Shown: piece by piece, positions 15,508-23,727 of the stretch
How positions within the stretch are numbered: the first letter of the stretch is position 1
Layout: each line of letters opens with the position of its first letter
Assembly: GCF_003722335.1 (NCBI RefSeq)
Contig: NZ_CP026100.1
Location: 4,004,001-4,068,000, forward strand
Reading direction: 5' to 3'
From: Caulobacter flavus
GTDB taxonomy: Bacteria > Pseudomonadota > Alphaproteobacteria > Caulobacterales > Caulobacteraceae
Length of the DNA: 64,000 nucleotides
Program-made: the position numbers and the translations under genes
The notes under the pieces: generated by a model
Seen by the model: only the letters and a program-made list of their open reading frames with translations
Told to the model about the DNA's origin: nothing
Database searches by the model: none

Positions 15508-16824
15508 CTACTCGGCCGGAGCCGGCGCCAGTTCGTCCTGGGCGAACAGCGCCGGCGCCGGCTTGCGGGCCGACCAGCCGAAGGCGGCGATGACCAGGTA
15601 GCAGACGGCCGGCAGCAGGAAGGCCAGTCCCAGGCCGAAGTGGTCGCCCAGGAAGCCGGTGGCCGGCGGGATGATGGCGCCGCCGACGATGGCCATGCAC
15701 AGCAGGCCCGAGGCCTGGGGCGTGCGATGACCCATCCCCTCGATGCCGAGGGTGAAGATGGTCGGGAACATGATCGAATTGAAGAAGCCGATGGCGATCA
15801 GCGCGTAGCCCGCCTGCGGGCCGACGCTGAAGGCCGAGACCAGGATCAGCACGATCGCGGCCAGCGAAGCCACGGTCAGCACCTTGCCCGGCGACACCTT
15901 GGCCAGGATGAACGAGCCGAAGAACCGGCCGATGGTGGCGCCGCCCCAGTACCACGCGACCATGCTGCCGGCCTTGGCCAGCGTCAGGCCCAGGGTGCTC
16001 GGCTGGCTGAGATAGGTGGTCATGTAAGTGCCGATCGCCACCTCGGCGCCGACATAGACGAAGATGCACAGCACGGCGAAGGCCAGGCGCGGATACTTCA
16101 GCATGCCCAGCATCTCGCCGACGCCGACAGCCTTCTCGGCGCGCGGGGCGGCCGGGTTCTTGCGCAGCAGCCAGAACAGCACGGCGAGAGCCAGCAGCAC
16201 GCCGGCGATGATCAGATAGGGCGTCTGCACGGCCTGGGCCTGGGTGTGGCGCACGACCGCCAGCTGGGCGGCGGTCAGGGTGGCCGGATCGGGCGCCTTT
16301 TCGATGTGGCTGAGGATCAGGGCCGCGCCGACGAACGGAGCCAGGAACGTGCCGACCGAGTTCAGGAACTGGGCGAAGGTCAGGCGGGCCGAGGCGGTCT
16401 CGCTCTTGCCCAGGATGGCGACCAGCGGGTTGGCGGCCACCTGCAGGATGGTGATGCCCGAGGCCAGCACGAACAGCGCGGCCAGGAAACCCTCGTAGAC
16501 GCCGGCATTGGCGGCCGGGGCGAACATCAGGCAGCCGACCATCATGATCAGCAGGCCGACGACCACGGTGCGCAGGTAGCCGACCTTGGCCAGCAGGAAG
16601 CTCGCGGGAAGCGAAACGACGGCATAGCCGATGAAGAAGGCGAACTGGGTCAGGCCGGTCTCGAAGTTGCTCAGCGAGAACAGCGACTTGAGCGCCGGCG
16701 CCACGAGGTCGACCAGGCAGGTCGAGAAGCCCCAGGCGAAGAAAAGAAGAATCACGAAGGGCAGAAGCGCCTGCCCTTTTCCGCTCGCGCCGCTTGCCGG
16801 CGCTGCGCCGCCCATGGCTGCCAT
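15508..16824 (-). CDS. FucP/GluP-type sugar:H+ symporter (MFS)
   Basis: A 438-residue major facilitator protein with twelve predicted helices. It fits the FHS branch (fucose/glucose/galactose permeases): FFAWGFSTCLVDLVAPALK in helix 1, LQVAANPLVAILG in helix 4 and GGAIIPPATGFLGD in helix 10 are diagnostic. Start MAAMGGAAP is chosen because GGGGAG lies about 9 bases upstream. A perfect 14-base palindrome sits 55 bases before it, so repression by a LacI-family protein is likely. The exact sugar is unknown. Confidence 0.9.
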   Translation of the reverse strand: MAAMGGAAPASGASGKGQALLPFVILLFFAWGFSTCLVDLVAPALKSLFSLSNFETGLTQFAFFIGYAVVSLPASFLLAKVGYLRTVVVGLLIMMVGCLMFAPAANAGVYEGFLAALFVLASGITILQVAANPLVAILGKSETASARLTFAQFLNSVGTFLAPFVGAALILSHIEKAPDPATLTAAQLAVVRHTQAQAVQTPYLIIAGVLLALAVLFWLLRKNPAAPRAEKAVGVGEMLGMLKYPRLAFAVLCIFVYVGAEVAIGTYMTTYLSQPSTLGLTLAKAGSMVAWYWGGATIGRFFGSFILAKVSPGKVLTVASLAAIVLILVSAFSVGPQAGYALIAIGFFNSIMFPTIFTLGIEGMGHRTPQASGLLCMAIVGGAIIPPATGFLGDHFGLGLAFLLPAVCYLVIAAFGWSARKPAPALFAQDELAPAPAE

Positions 16825-16878
16825 CTCTGTCTCACTCCCCTGTCCGTCTTTCGCGGTAGGGCGTAGTCGCACCGAACG

Positions 16879-16892
16879 TGACAACGTTGTCA
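16879..16892. promoter_or_regulatory. LacI-family operator (perfect palindrome)
   Basis: TGACAACGTTGTCA is a perfect 14-base palindrome with the central CG typical of LacI/GalR operators, 55 bases upstream of the FucP-type transporter start. No regulator gene is adjacent, so the repressor must be encoded elsewhere. Confidence 0.7.
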
Positions 16893-16948
16893 ACCTCTAA
16901 GCCGGACGGACGGGTGTTGTGACCGGTATCAGTGAAGTGGCGTAGCCG

Positions 16949-17141
16949 CCTTCGGCGCCCCCTCCGGCCCTCCGGGCCACCTCCCCCAGAGGGGACTGTT
17001 GCGAAATTCGGAACGTCGAAGAACAGACCAGAATCCGTTCGAGAACAGTTCGGAATCAAAAGGGGAAAGTCGTTCTCGTTTTACCCCATTATGCAACGAT
17101 CCCCCAGAGGGGGAGCTGTCGCGGAGCGACTGAGGGGGTCA
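16949..17141. repeat. Two-armed palindromic intergenic element with 100-base centre
   Basis: Left arm CCCCCTCCGGCCCTCCGGG plus CACCTCCCCCAGAGGGG, right arm CCCCCAGAGGGGGAGCTGTCG plus a segment ending GACTGAGGGGG. The same arms flank a short centre at 35.7 kb. Outer CCCCCTC pairs with GAGGGGG. The roughly 100-base centre is unrelated to the centre of the other copy. Confidence 0.6.
17037..17051. promoter_or_regulatory. LexA-like box (GTTC-N7-GTTC)
   Basis: GTTCGAGAACAGTTC fits the alphaproteobacterial SOS box exactly. It lies in the centre of the palindromic element, not in front of an identified protein gene. Confidence 0.45.
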
Positions 17142-17289
17142 GCGCAGGCACGGGCTCTCGCACTCGCGTGGACATCCACGAAAGCTGGCGGGGAGGCGCG
17201 GAGCGGCCGGGCGGAGCCCGGAGACCGTGTTTTTGTTTAGCGTTTCGGCTTCGTCGACCGCTCCGCCGCATCATTGGCTCGAAGGACCG

Positions 17290-17490
17290 GGGGCGTAGGT
17301 CTCTTTCAACCTTGGCCCGGCTAGCCCTCGGACGGGCAGGATCGACAGCCCCGCGGTAATCCGGCGCGGCCTCGGCTGATCCTGTTAGGCCGGTTTGAAC
17401 GTTCCCGACCCTGTCTACCCGCAGGCTCGTCCAGGAAGGCTTCGTAGGGCCCCGGATCTATCCACGGACAGACCCTCTCCCGCCTTCCCC
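17290..17490 (+). ncRNA. Candidate structured RNA, family unknown
   Basis: Nested complementary blocks: CAGGATC with GATCCTG, AGCC with GGCT and CGCG with CGCG build a hairpin around 17338-17390, while GGGCGTAGGTCT near 17291 can pair (9 of 12) with AGACCCTCTCCC near 17467. A downstream + strand terminator at 17711 supports that strand. No tmRNA, RNase P, SRP or riboswitch signature was found. Boundaries are guesses. Confidence 0.25.
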
Positions 17491-17710
17491 GATACGAACC
17501 AAGCGGCCCCGCTCGATGCGGTCCTCGCCACGCTTGGGCCGGTACCAAGAGCCCTCCCCATGGCGGGGACCATGTGAGTATGCGGCGGGATTTGATCCGT
17601 CTGATCCAGGCGCGTGAGAAAGTTGCAAGGGATTGGATTGGTTGGAGAGTTTTCGCTGAACGCAGAGGATGGACGGGGCTCTATCCCCTTCAACCGCCCC
17701 CAATTCCGTA

Positions 17711-17734
17711 CCCCCCGCGTGCGCGGGGGTTTTA
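17711..17734 (+). terminator. Orphan intrinsic terminator
   Basis: CCCCCGCG-TG-CGCGGGGG followed by TTTTAAG on the + strand. No + strand protein gene precedes it for more than 2 kb, implying a non-coding transcript in this region. Confidence 0.7.
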
Positions 17735-17754
17735 AGGGTGGGAAGTGCTTCCTC

Positions 17755-17785
17755 ACCCTTTCCCCCTGATGGGGGAAGGGCTTTT
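17755..17785. repeat. Palindromic repeat, terminator-like
   Basis: CCCTTTCCCCC and GGGGGAAGGG flank a TGAT loop and are followed by CTTTT. One of the C-rich palindromes of this window. Confidence 0.5.
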
Positions 17786-17801
17786 GGGGAAAGCTGAGAA
17801 C

Positions 17802-17846
17802 GCCCCCTCCGTCGCCTTTGGTGACACCTCCGCCAAAGGGGGAGGA
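17802..17846. repeat. Left-arm copy of the palindromic element
   Basis: CCCCCTCCGTCGCCTTTGG ... CCAAAGGGGGAGG can fold as CCTTTGG/CCAAAGG within outer CCCCCTCC/GGGGGAGG. It ends 18 bases before the stop of the FAD oxidoreductase gene. Confidence 0.5.
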
Positions 17847-17863
17847 TCTACTGACGCCCAGTG

Positions 17864-19102
17864 CTACGCCGCGATCCTGCTGGGCGCGACGACGCGGCTG
17901 AGGACGGCGGCGGCGGCGGAGAGGCCGGTGCGGATGGACTGGTCTTCGGCGCTGTCGCCGTGAGCGCCGGCCCGGCCGGCCAGGTGCAGGCCGGCGAAGT
18001 GCAGGCGCAGGTCCAGGCCGATCATCTTCAGGTGCTCGTCGCAGGCCTCGTCATGGATCGGGTGGACCTTGCGCTGGCGCACGACCTGGGCGTCGCGGAC
18101 CAATCCGGGGGCGACGAGACCCAGGCGCTGGGCTTCGCCGGCGGCCTGGGCGATCAGCGCCTGGTCGTCGGCGGTCCAGAGGACGTCGCCCTCGAAGCAG
18201 TAGTAGTCGAGCGCCAGGGCGTCGGCATCGAGCGCGCGGACGCGGGCGGCCTTGATCGCGGCGCCGTGGATCTCGGCCAGGGCCGGCGCGCGGCGACGGC
18301 CGGGCGTGGCGTTGAAGGCCACTGTCACCTGGTCGCGATACATCAGTTCGCAGGCGTGGAAGAGGCTGATCGGGGTGGGCGTCAGGGCGCCCATCAGCTC
18401 CCGCAGCGGCATGGTGGAGATCACCTGGTCGGCGGTGAAGACTTCCTCGGCGCCGTCGGGCGCCAGGGTCGACACGGTCCAGACGCCGCTGGCCCGGTCG
18501 CGCCGCAGGCTCGCGACCTTGCGTTCAAGGCGGATCTCGCCGCCGGCCTGGGCGATCGCCTCGGCGCAGGCCTTCCACAGCTGTCCCGTACCCTGGCGCG
18601 GCCTGACGCCGGCCTCGGAGCGGAAGCTCGGGCAGGCCGGCTGGGCGGGAGTGTCCTCGGGACGCAGGGCCCAGAGCTTCTCGGCATAGGCGCTGAGGCG
18701 GCGGGCGACGCGTCGGCCAAAGCGCCGGGTCAGCCACTCGCCGAGGGTCTTGGAGCTGGCGATGGGACGCAGCTTGGCGCTGATCAGCGCGCCCAGCGCC
18801 GCGCCGGGCTGGCCGCGCGCCGCGGCCCCCTCGCCTTCCAGGCGCATGGCGCCGGGAGCGATTTCCAGGTCGTCGGGCAGCAGCGCCGTCCAGAAGGCGC
18901 GGATGGCCGGATCGGCGGACGACAGGCGACGTCCCGACACGTCGAGCCGGAAGCCGTCGAACGACAGCGTGCGCGCCGCGCCGCCGACGCCGCCCTGGGC
19001 TTCGAGCACGGTCACGGTGCGTCCGGCGCGCGCCAGCACGTGGGCGGCCGAAAGCCCGGCGGGCCCGGCCCCGATCACCAGCGTCTCGACGTGTTCGCCC
19101 AT
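17864..19102 (-). CDS. FAD-dependent oxidoreductase, amine-oxidase/UGM-like fold
   Basis: A 412-residue flavoprotein opening with a complete dinucleotide-binding motif VIGAGPAGLSAAHVLARAG, then VTVLEAQGGVGGAART, as in protoporphyrinogen oxidase-, amine oxidase- and UDP-galactopyranose mutase-like enzymes. The C-terminal FAD motif is present as LHFAGLHLAGRAGAHGDS. Start MGEHVETLVIG is chosen because GGGGAGCGGG precedes it closely; an upstream in-frame extension lacks homology-like features. The substrate is unknown; nothing in the neighbouring genes decides. Confidence 0.82.
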   Translation of the reverse strand: MGEHVETLVIGAGPAGLSAAHVLARAGRTVTVLEAQGGVGGAARTLSFDGFRLDVSGRRLSSADPAIRAFWTALLPDDLEIAPGAMRLEGEGAAARGQPGAALGALISAKLRPIASSKTLGEWLTRRFGRRVARRLSAYAEKLWALRPEDTPAQPACPSFRSEAGVRPRQGTGQLWKACAEAIAQAGGEIRLERKVASLRRDRASGVWTVSTLAPDGAEEVFTADQVISTMPLRELMGALTPTPISLFHACELMYRDQVTVAFNATPGRRRAPALAEIHGAAIKAARVRALDADALALDYYCFEGDVLWTADDQALIAQAAGEAQRLGLVAPGLVRDAQVVRQRKVHPIHDEACDEHLKMIGLDLRLHFAGLHLAGRAGAHGDSAEDQSIRTGLSAAAAVLSRVVAPSRIAA

Positions 19103-19221
19103 GTTCCCGCTCCCCGAATTCAGGCTTCGAGGATCGGCCGACAAGGTTAAGAACATCGTTCAGAAACACCCTGCCCAAGGCCAAAGCGAGGCCTTGGGAC
19201 GCTATGTCGCGGGCGGGGTTC

Positions 19222-21387
19222 TCAGGCCAGCTGATCCCCGACCGGCAGGCTGCGGATGCGCTTGCCGGTGGCGGCGAAGATGGCGTTGCACAGGGCCGCC
19301 GGCGCGGGCGGCAGAACCGGTTCGCCCAGACCCGTGGGACGGTTGTCGCTGAGCAGGTAGTGGACCTCGATCGGCGGGGTCTGGCTCATCCGCAGCAGCG
19401 GGAAGTCGCCAAAGTTGCTCTCCACCGCCGCGCCGTTCTCGAAGGTGATCTTCTGATGCAGCGTGCTGCCGATGGCGTCGAGGATCGAGCCCTGCACCTG
19501 ATGGTCGGCGCCGCTGGGATTGATGATCTGGCGACCGACGTCGGCGGCGACCCAGACCTTCTCGACCTTGACCTTGCCCTTCGCGACCGAGACCTCCATG
19601 ACCACGGCCACATAGCCCAGGTGGCTGAAGTGGCAGGCGACGCCCAGCCCCCTCCCCTTGGTCGGCTTGCGGCCCCAGCCTGACTTCTCGGCGACTAGGT
19701 CGAGCACGCCGCGCATGCGGCCGGTGTGGAAGCTGTCGTTCTGGCCTTCCGGGCCGATCAGGCGCGGCTCGCCCAAGAGCTTGCGACGAAACTCCACCGG
19801 GTCGGCCTTGGCGGCCAGGGCCACCTCGTCGGTGAACGACTGGATGACGAAGCCGAAGGCGTTGTTGCCCGGCGCGCGCAGCGGGCCGGTCGGGACGCCC
19901 AGCGGCATCACCGAGACGTCGTGCTGGTAGTTGGCCACCGCGCCGGCCGGGAACTGGGTGGAGTTCATGCCGCCCGAGCGCACGAAGGTCTCGCCCTCGC
20001 CAAAGCTGACGAAGTGGTCGCGCCAGGCGACGAGGTCGCCCTTGGCGTCGAGGCCGGCGGTGAAGTTGTGCCAGCCGCCGGGGCGATAGAAGTCGTGCTG
20101 GATGTCGTCCTCGCGGGTCCAGATCAGCTGGACCGGAGCGTCGACCTTGCTGGCGATGAAGGCGGCCTCGACCATGTAGTCGTTGATCAGCCGCCGGCCG
20201 AAGCCGCCGCCGCAGCGGACCAGGTGGATCGTGACGTTCTCGGGCGGGACGTTCAGCGTCCTGGCGACCAGGGCGCGGCCAGGCTCGGGGTTCTGGGTCG
20301 GGGCCCAGATCTCGACCTTGCCGTCCTTGACCCGGGCCGTGCAGTTCTGCGGCTCCAGCGGCGCGTGGGCGATGAAGGGATAGTCGTAGGCGGCCTCGAC
20401 GACCTTGGCCGCGCCCTTCAGGGCGGCGGCGACGTCGCCGTCGGCGCGGGCCACGCGCTGGGGCGGCCCCTTGGCGAGCTCGGCGGCCCTGGCGGCCAAC
20501 GAGGCGGTGCTCTGGGCGCTGGTCGGATGGTCGGCCCAGGCGGCGTCGAGCGCGTTGCGGCCCCGGCGGGCGGCCCACCAGCTGCTCGCCACGACCGCGA
20601 CGCCGGGCAGCAGGCCGTCCAGCGCCGTCCCGCCCTCGACCACGAAGGCGTCGCGCACGCCCTTGACCGCCTTGGCGGCGGCCAGGTCGGCCGAGGCGAC
20701 CTTGGCCCCGTAGGTCGGGGCCTTGAGGTAGGTGGCGTAGACCATGCCCGGCAGCCGCACGTCGACGCCGAACAGCGGCTTGCCGGTGACGATGGCGTCG
20801 GTGTCGGTCTGGACGTGGCTCTTGCCGATGATGCGGAAGGTCTTGGGATCCTTCAGGACCAGGGTCTTGAGATCGGGCGGAGCGACGGCGGCGGCCGCCT
20901 GCGCCAACTCGCCATAGCCCAGCTTGCGGCCACTGGCGGCGTGGACGACGCGGCCAGGCTCGGTGGAGAGCTCTGAGGCCGGAACGTTCAGCCTGGCGGA
21001 GGCGGCCTGGATCAGCATCCAGCGGCCGGCGGCGCCGACGCGGCGCATGCCGTCCCATTCCAGCGTGGTGGCCATCGAGCCGCCGGCCACTTGGCGGCCA
21101 TAGATCTTGGTGTCGGCCAGGGCCTGCTCGACGATCACGTCTTCCCAGGCGACGTCCAGCTCCTCGGCGATGATCATCGGCAGGGCCGTGCGCATGCCCT
21201 GCCCCACTTCCGGGATCTTGGAGGCGATCGTCGCCTTACCGTCCGGCGACAGCTTCAGATAGGCGCCGAGCGTGGCCGGGCCGGCGGCGCGGGCTTGGCT
21301 CTCCAGGCCGAACGACAGCAGCAGTCCGCCGCCGGCGGCGCTCGAGGCGGCTAGGAACAGGCGGCGCGACAGGACGGGAGCATTCAT
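19222..21387 (-). CDS. Molybdenum hydroxylase large subunit (isoquinoline 1-oxidoreductase beta type)
   Basis: A 721-residue xanthine dehydrogenase-family subunit that binds molybdopterin cytosine dinucleotide. It opens with a twin-arginine signal (SRRLFLAASSAAGGG), so the complex is exported folded. Molybdopterin motifs include CGGGFGRRL, PTGPLRAPGNNAFGF and the C-terminal TGLGEPVLPPAPAAL carrying the catalytic Glu. It follows the 2Fe-2S subunit gene; the ATG at 21387 begins 5 bases after that stop, and an in-frame GTG at 21396 overlaps it. No FAD subunit gene is present, as expected for IorAB-type enzymes that use c-type cytochromes. Substrate (an aldehyde or N-heterocycle) is not predictable. 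Confidence 0.9.
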   Translation of the reverse strand: MNAPVLSRRLFLAASSAAGGGLLLSFGLESQARAAGPATLGAYLKLSPDGKATIASKIPEVGQGMRTALPMIIAEELDVAWEDVIVEQALADTKIYGRQVAGGSMATTLEWDGMRRVGAAGRWMLIQAASARLNVPASELSTEPGRVVHAASGRKLGYGELAQAAAAVAPPDLKTLVLKDPKTFRIIGKSHVQTDTDAIVTGKPLFGVDVRLPGMVYATYLKAPTYGAKVASADLAAAKAVKGVRDAFVVEGGTALDGLLPGVAVVASSWWAARRGRNALDAAWADHPTSAQSTASLAARAAELAKGPPQRVARADGDVAAALKGAAKVVEAAYDYPFIAHAPLEPQNCTARVKDGKVEIWAPTQNPEPGRALVARTLNVPPENVTIHLVRCGGGFGRRLINDYMVEAAFIASKVDAPVQLIWTREDDIQHDFYRPGGWHNFTAGLDAKGDLVAWRDHFVSFGEGETFVRSGGMNSTQFPAGAVANYQHDVSVMPLGVPTGPLRAPGNNAFGFVIQSFTDEVALAAKADPVEFRRKLLGEPRLIGPEGQNDSFHTGRMRGVLDLVAEKSGWGRKPTKGRGLGVACHFSHLGYVAVVMEVSVAKGKVKVEKVWVAADVGRQIINPSGADHQVQGSILDAIGSTLHQKITFENGAAVESNFGDFPLLRMSQTPPIEVHYLLSDNRPTGLGEPVLPPAPAALCNAIFAATGKRIRSLPVGDQLA

Positions 21388-21392
21388 GGTGT

Positions 21393-21857
21393 TCACGCCT
21401 CCGCCTGGCCGGAGGCCGACTTGATGGCCTTGCGGATCCGCGGATAGGTGGCGCAGCGGCAGAGGTTGCCGTCCATGGCCGCGTCGATCTGCGCGTCCGT
21501 CGGCTTGGGCGTGGCGGCCAGCAGCGCCGCGGCCGACATGATCTGGCCGGCCTGGCAGTAGCCGCACTGGGGCACGTCGAGGGTCTTCCAGGCTTCCTGG
21601 ACCCTGGCGCCGACCGGGTTGGCGGCGATCCCCTCGATGGTGGTCACCGCCCTGGCGCCGACGCGCGAGACCGGCGTCACGCAGGCCCGCACCGGAACGC
21701 CGTCGAGATGGACCGTGCAGGCGCCGCATTGGGCCACGCCGCAGCCGTACTTGGTTCCCACCAGGTCCAGCAGGTCGCGCAGCACCCACAGCAACGGCGT
21801 GCTGGGCTCGGTATCGACCGTATGGGCGGATCCGTTGACCGTCAGGGTGTAGGCCAT
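21393..21857 (-). CDS. Molybdenum hydroxylase 2Fe-2S subunit (isoquinoline 1-oxidoreductase alpha type)
   Basis: A 154-residue protein with two [2Fe-2S] clusters: a plant-ferredoxin-type site ([18 protein letters not shown] ... RACVTP) and a second site ([10 protein letters not shown] ... NLCRCATY). It passes electrons from the molybdenum centre of the partner encoded immediately downstream. Start MAYTLTVNG is the family start; GGAG lies 11 bases upstream. No signal peptide of its own, consistent with export by piggy-back on the twin-arginine partner. Confidence 0.93.
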   Translation of the reverse strand: MAYTLTVNGSAHTVDTEPSTPLLWVLRDLLDLVGTKYGCGVAQCGACTVHLDGVPVRACVTPVSRVGARAVTTIEGIAANPVGARVQEAWKTLDVPQCGYCQAGQIMSAAALLAATPKPTDAQIDAAMDGNLCRCATYPRIRKAIKSASGQAEA

Positions 21858-21936
21858 GCGCGCGACTCCGAGGGTTGCGGAGTCATCTTGCCGCAACCCG
21901 CCCGGCCTGCCGAGCGCCATGCGGCGGAGCCTGGTT

Positions 21937-21954
21937 TTGTCACAAAAGTTTCAC
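21937..21954 (+). promoter_or_regulatory. Candidate Pho box
   Basis: TTGTCAC-AAAA-GTTTCAC: two 7-base direct repeats 4 bases apart, matching the PhoB pattern CTGTCAT-N4-CTGTCAT in 10 of 14 positions. It is 115 bases upstream of the PhoU-like/Pit phosphate uptake operon, and also upstream of the divergent molybdenum hydroxylase genes. Confidence 0.5.
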
Positions 21955-22001
21955 GAAGGGCTTGAACGGCCGCCGCTTCCGTGGTTCCGGTCCGGCCAAT
22001 G

Positions 22002-22035
22002 CGCGGATGCTCCCGATACGGACGTCCGCGTTTTT
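22002..22035 (+). promoter_or_regulatory. Candidate leader hairpin before the phosphate uptake operon
   Basis: CGCGGA and TCCGCG arms, 17-base loop, then TTTTT, 34 bases before the DUF47 start. It looks like a weak intrinsic terminator in the leader, which could attenuate transcription. Confidence 0.3.
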
Positions 22036-22068
22036 CGTTCCGCCGCTTCGAACAGAGGATGAAGCGAC

Positions 22069-22713
22069 ATGCTGGGTTTGTTCCGGGCGATCATGCCCAA
22101 GGAAGACCGGTTCTTCGACCTTTTCTCCCAGCACGCCGCGACGCTTGTGGCCGGCTCCAAGGCGCTCAGCGACCTGATGAGCGGCGCCGACAGCATCGAG
22201 TCGGCCACCCAACGGGTGAACCAGCACGAGGAAGAGGCCGACGAGGTCACCCGCCAGGTGATGCAGGCCGTCCGCCGCAGCTTCATCACGCCCTTCGACC
22301 GTAGCGACATCCAGGACCTGACGACGTCGCTGGACGACGCCATCGACCAGATGCGCAAGACGGCCAAGGTGGTCAGCCTGTTCGAGGTGACGACCTTCGA
22401 GCCGCAGATGAAGGCCATGGCGCAGATCATCGTCCAGGCCGCCGACCTGACGGCCGAGGCCGTGTCGCTGCTGCCGAAGATGCGCCACAACGCCCAGCGC
22501 CTTTCCGACCTGGCCGTGAAGATCACCCAGATCGAGGAACAGGCCGACCAGATGTACGACATCGGCCGCAAGGAGCTGTTCCTGGCCCACCGCGAGAAGG
22601 ACCCGATGGCCTTCATCGTCGGCATCGACATCTACAGCCACCTGGAAAAGGTCGTCGACCGCTTCGAGGACGTGGCCAACCGCATCAGCGGCATCGTGGT
22701 CGAGCAGGTCTAA
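22069..22713 (+). CDS. DUF47 (PhoU-like) phosphate transport accessory protein
   Basis: A 214-residue all-helical PhoU-like protein (PF01865). Conserved blocks include MPKEDRFFDLFSQHA, EEEADEVTRQVMQA, FITPFDRSDIQDL and DIYSHLEKVVDRFEDVAN with the metal-binding E/D-xxx-D pattern. Such proteins are encoded with and control Pit carriers. The stop is 12 bases before the pit start, so the two form an operon. A Pho-box-like site lies upstream. Confidence 0.95.
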   Translation: MLGLFRAIMPKEDRFFDLFSQHAATLVAGSKALSDLMSGADSIESATQRVNQHEEEADEVTRQVMQAVRRSFITPFDRSDIQDLTTSLDDAIDQMRKTAKVVSLFEVTTFEPQMKAMAQIIVQAADLTAEAVSLLPKMRHNAQRLSDLAVKITQIEEQADQMYDIGRKELFLAHREKDPMAFIVGIDIYSHLEKVVDRFEDVANRISGIVVEQV

Positions 22714-22725
22714 GGGGCCCGCGCC

Positions 22726-23727
22726 GTGGATCCCACCTTCCTCATCCTGGTGTTCCTGGTGGTCGTCGCCCTGGCGTTCGACTTCCTGAACGGCCTGCAC
22801 GACGCGGCCAACTCGATCGCCACCATCGTCTCGACCCGCGTGCTGTCGGCGCGCTGGGCGGTGATCTGGGCGGCCTTCTTCAACTTCATCGCCTTCCTGT
22901 TCTTCGGCCTGCACGTGGCCAAGATGGTCGGTTCGGGCATCGTCGACCCGCACATCATCAGCGACCGCCTGATCTTCGCCGCCCTGATGGGCGCGATCAG
23001 CTGGAACCTGCTGACCTGGTGGTTGGGCATCCCGTCCTCGAGCTCGCACGCCCTGATCGGCGGGCTGGTCGGCGCGGCCATCGCCAAGGTCGGCGGCCTC
23101 TCCGCCATCCAGTGGGCAGGCCTGGGCAAGACCACGGCCGGCATCGTGGTGTCGCCCACGGTCGGTTTCGTGCTGGCGCTGGTGCTGGTGCTGGTCGTGT
23201 CCTGGACCTTCCTGAAGAGCTCGCCGTTCTTCGCCGACCGGGTGTTCCGCAAGCTGCAGTTCGTCTCGGCGGCGCTCTATAGCCTGGGCCACGGCGGCAA
23301 CGACGCCCAGAAGACCATGGGCATCATCGCCGCCCTGCTGTTCGCACACGGCGCCACCAACGAGCCGGGCCACATCCCGTTTTGGGTGGTGATCGCCTGT
23401 CAGGCGGCCATGGGCTTCGGCACCCTGTTCGGCGGCTGGCGGATCGTGCACACCATGGGCAGCAAGATCACCCGCCTGACCCCGATGCAGGGCTTCTGCG
23501 CGGAAACCGGCGGGGCGATCACCTTGTTCCTGGCGACGCATATCGGCGTTCCGGTATCGACGACTCACACGATCACTGGCGCTATTGTCGGCGTCGGGGC
23601 TTCGCGTCGGGTCTCGGCGGTGCGCTGGGGCGTGGCCAAGAACATCGTCGTCGCCTGGGTGATCACCCTCCCGGCGGCGGCGCTGACCGCGGCGGTGTTC
23701 TACTATCTCGGGTTCTGGATGCGGTGA
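22726..23727 (+). CDS. pit: Low-affinity inorganic phosphate transporter, PiT family
   Basis: A 333-residue inner-membrane phosphate carrier with two inverted PHO4 halves. Signatures: FDFLNGLHDAANSIATI in the first half and YSLGHGGNDAQKTMGIIAA in the second, plus VPVSTTHTITGAIVG. GTG start at 22726; it follows the DUF47 gene closely and its TGA overlaps the GTG of the Nudix gene (GTGA). Expected role: metal-phosphate/H+ symport, active when phosphate is ample. Confidence 0.95.
   Translation: MDPTFLILVFLVVVALAFDFLNGLHDAANSIATIVSTRVLSARWAVIWAAFFNFIAFLFFGLHVAKMVGSGIVDPHIISDRLIFAALMGAISWNLLTWWLGIPSSSSHALIGGLVGAAIAKVGGLSAIQWAGLGKTTAGIVVSPTVGFVLALVLVLVVSWTFLKSSPFFADRVFRKLQFVSAALYSLGHGGNDAQKTMGIIAALLFAHGATNEPGHIPFWVVIACQAAMGFGTLFGGWRIVHTMGSKITRLTPMQGFCAETGGAITLFLATHIGVPVSTTHTITGAIVGVGASRRVSAVRWGVAKNIVVAWVITLPAAALTAAVFYYLGFWMR

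Larger units (their letters stand above)
16900..17860. other. Roughly 1 kb without a credible protein gene
   Basis: The open frames here are short, Arg/Pro-rich and overlap palindromes, so none is called. The region holds a two-armed palindromic element (16949-17141) whose centre includes a LexA-like box, a stretch with long-range self-complementarity (about 17290-17490), a + strand intrinsic terminator at 17711-17734 with no gene before it, and two more palindromes at 17755-17846. It probably includes one or more non-coding RNAs, but no known RNA family is recognised. Confidence 0.5.

Noticed and set aside
17585-17620. tRNA T-arm-like sequence (GGATCAAATCC on the minus strand)
   Set aside because: No acceptor stem, D-arm or anticodon arm can be built around it.
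17415-17756. 113-codon open frame on the minus strand
   Set aside because: It spans the orphan terminator and foldable region and has no ribosome binding site or motif; better read as non-coding.
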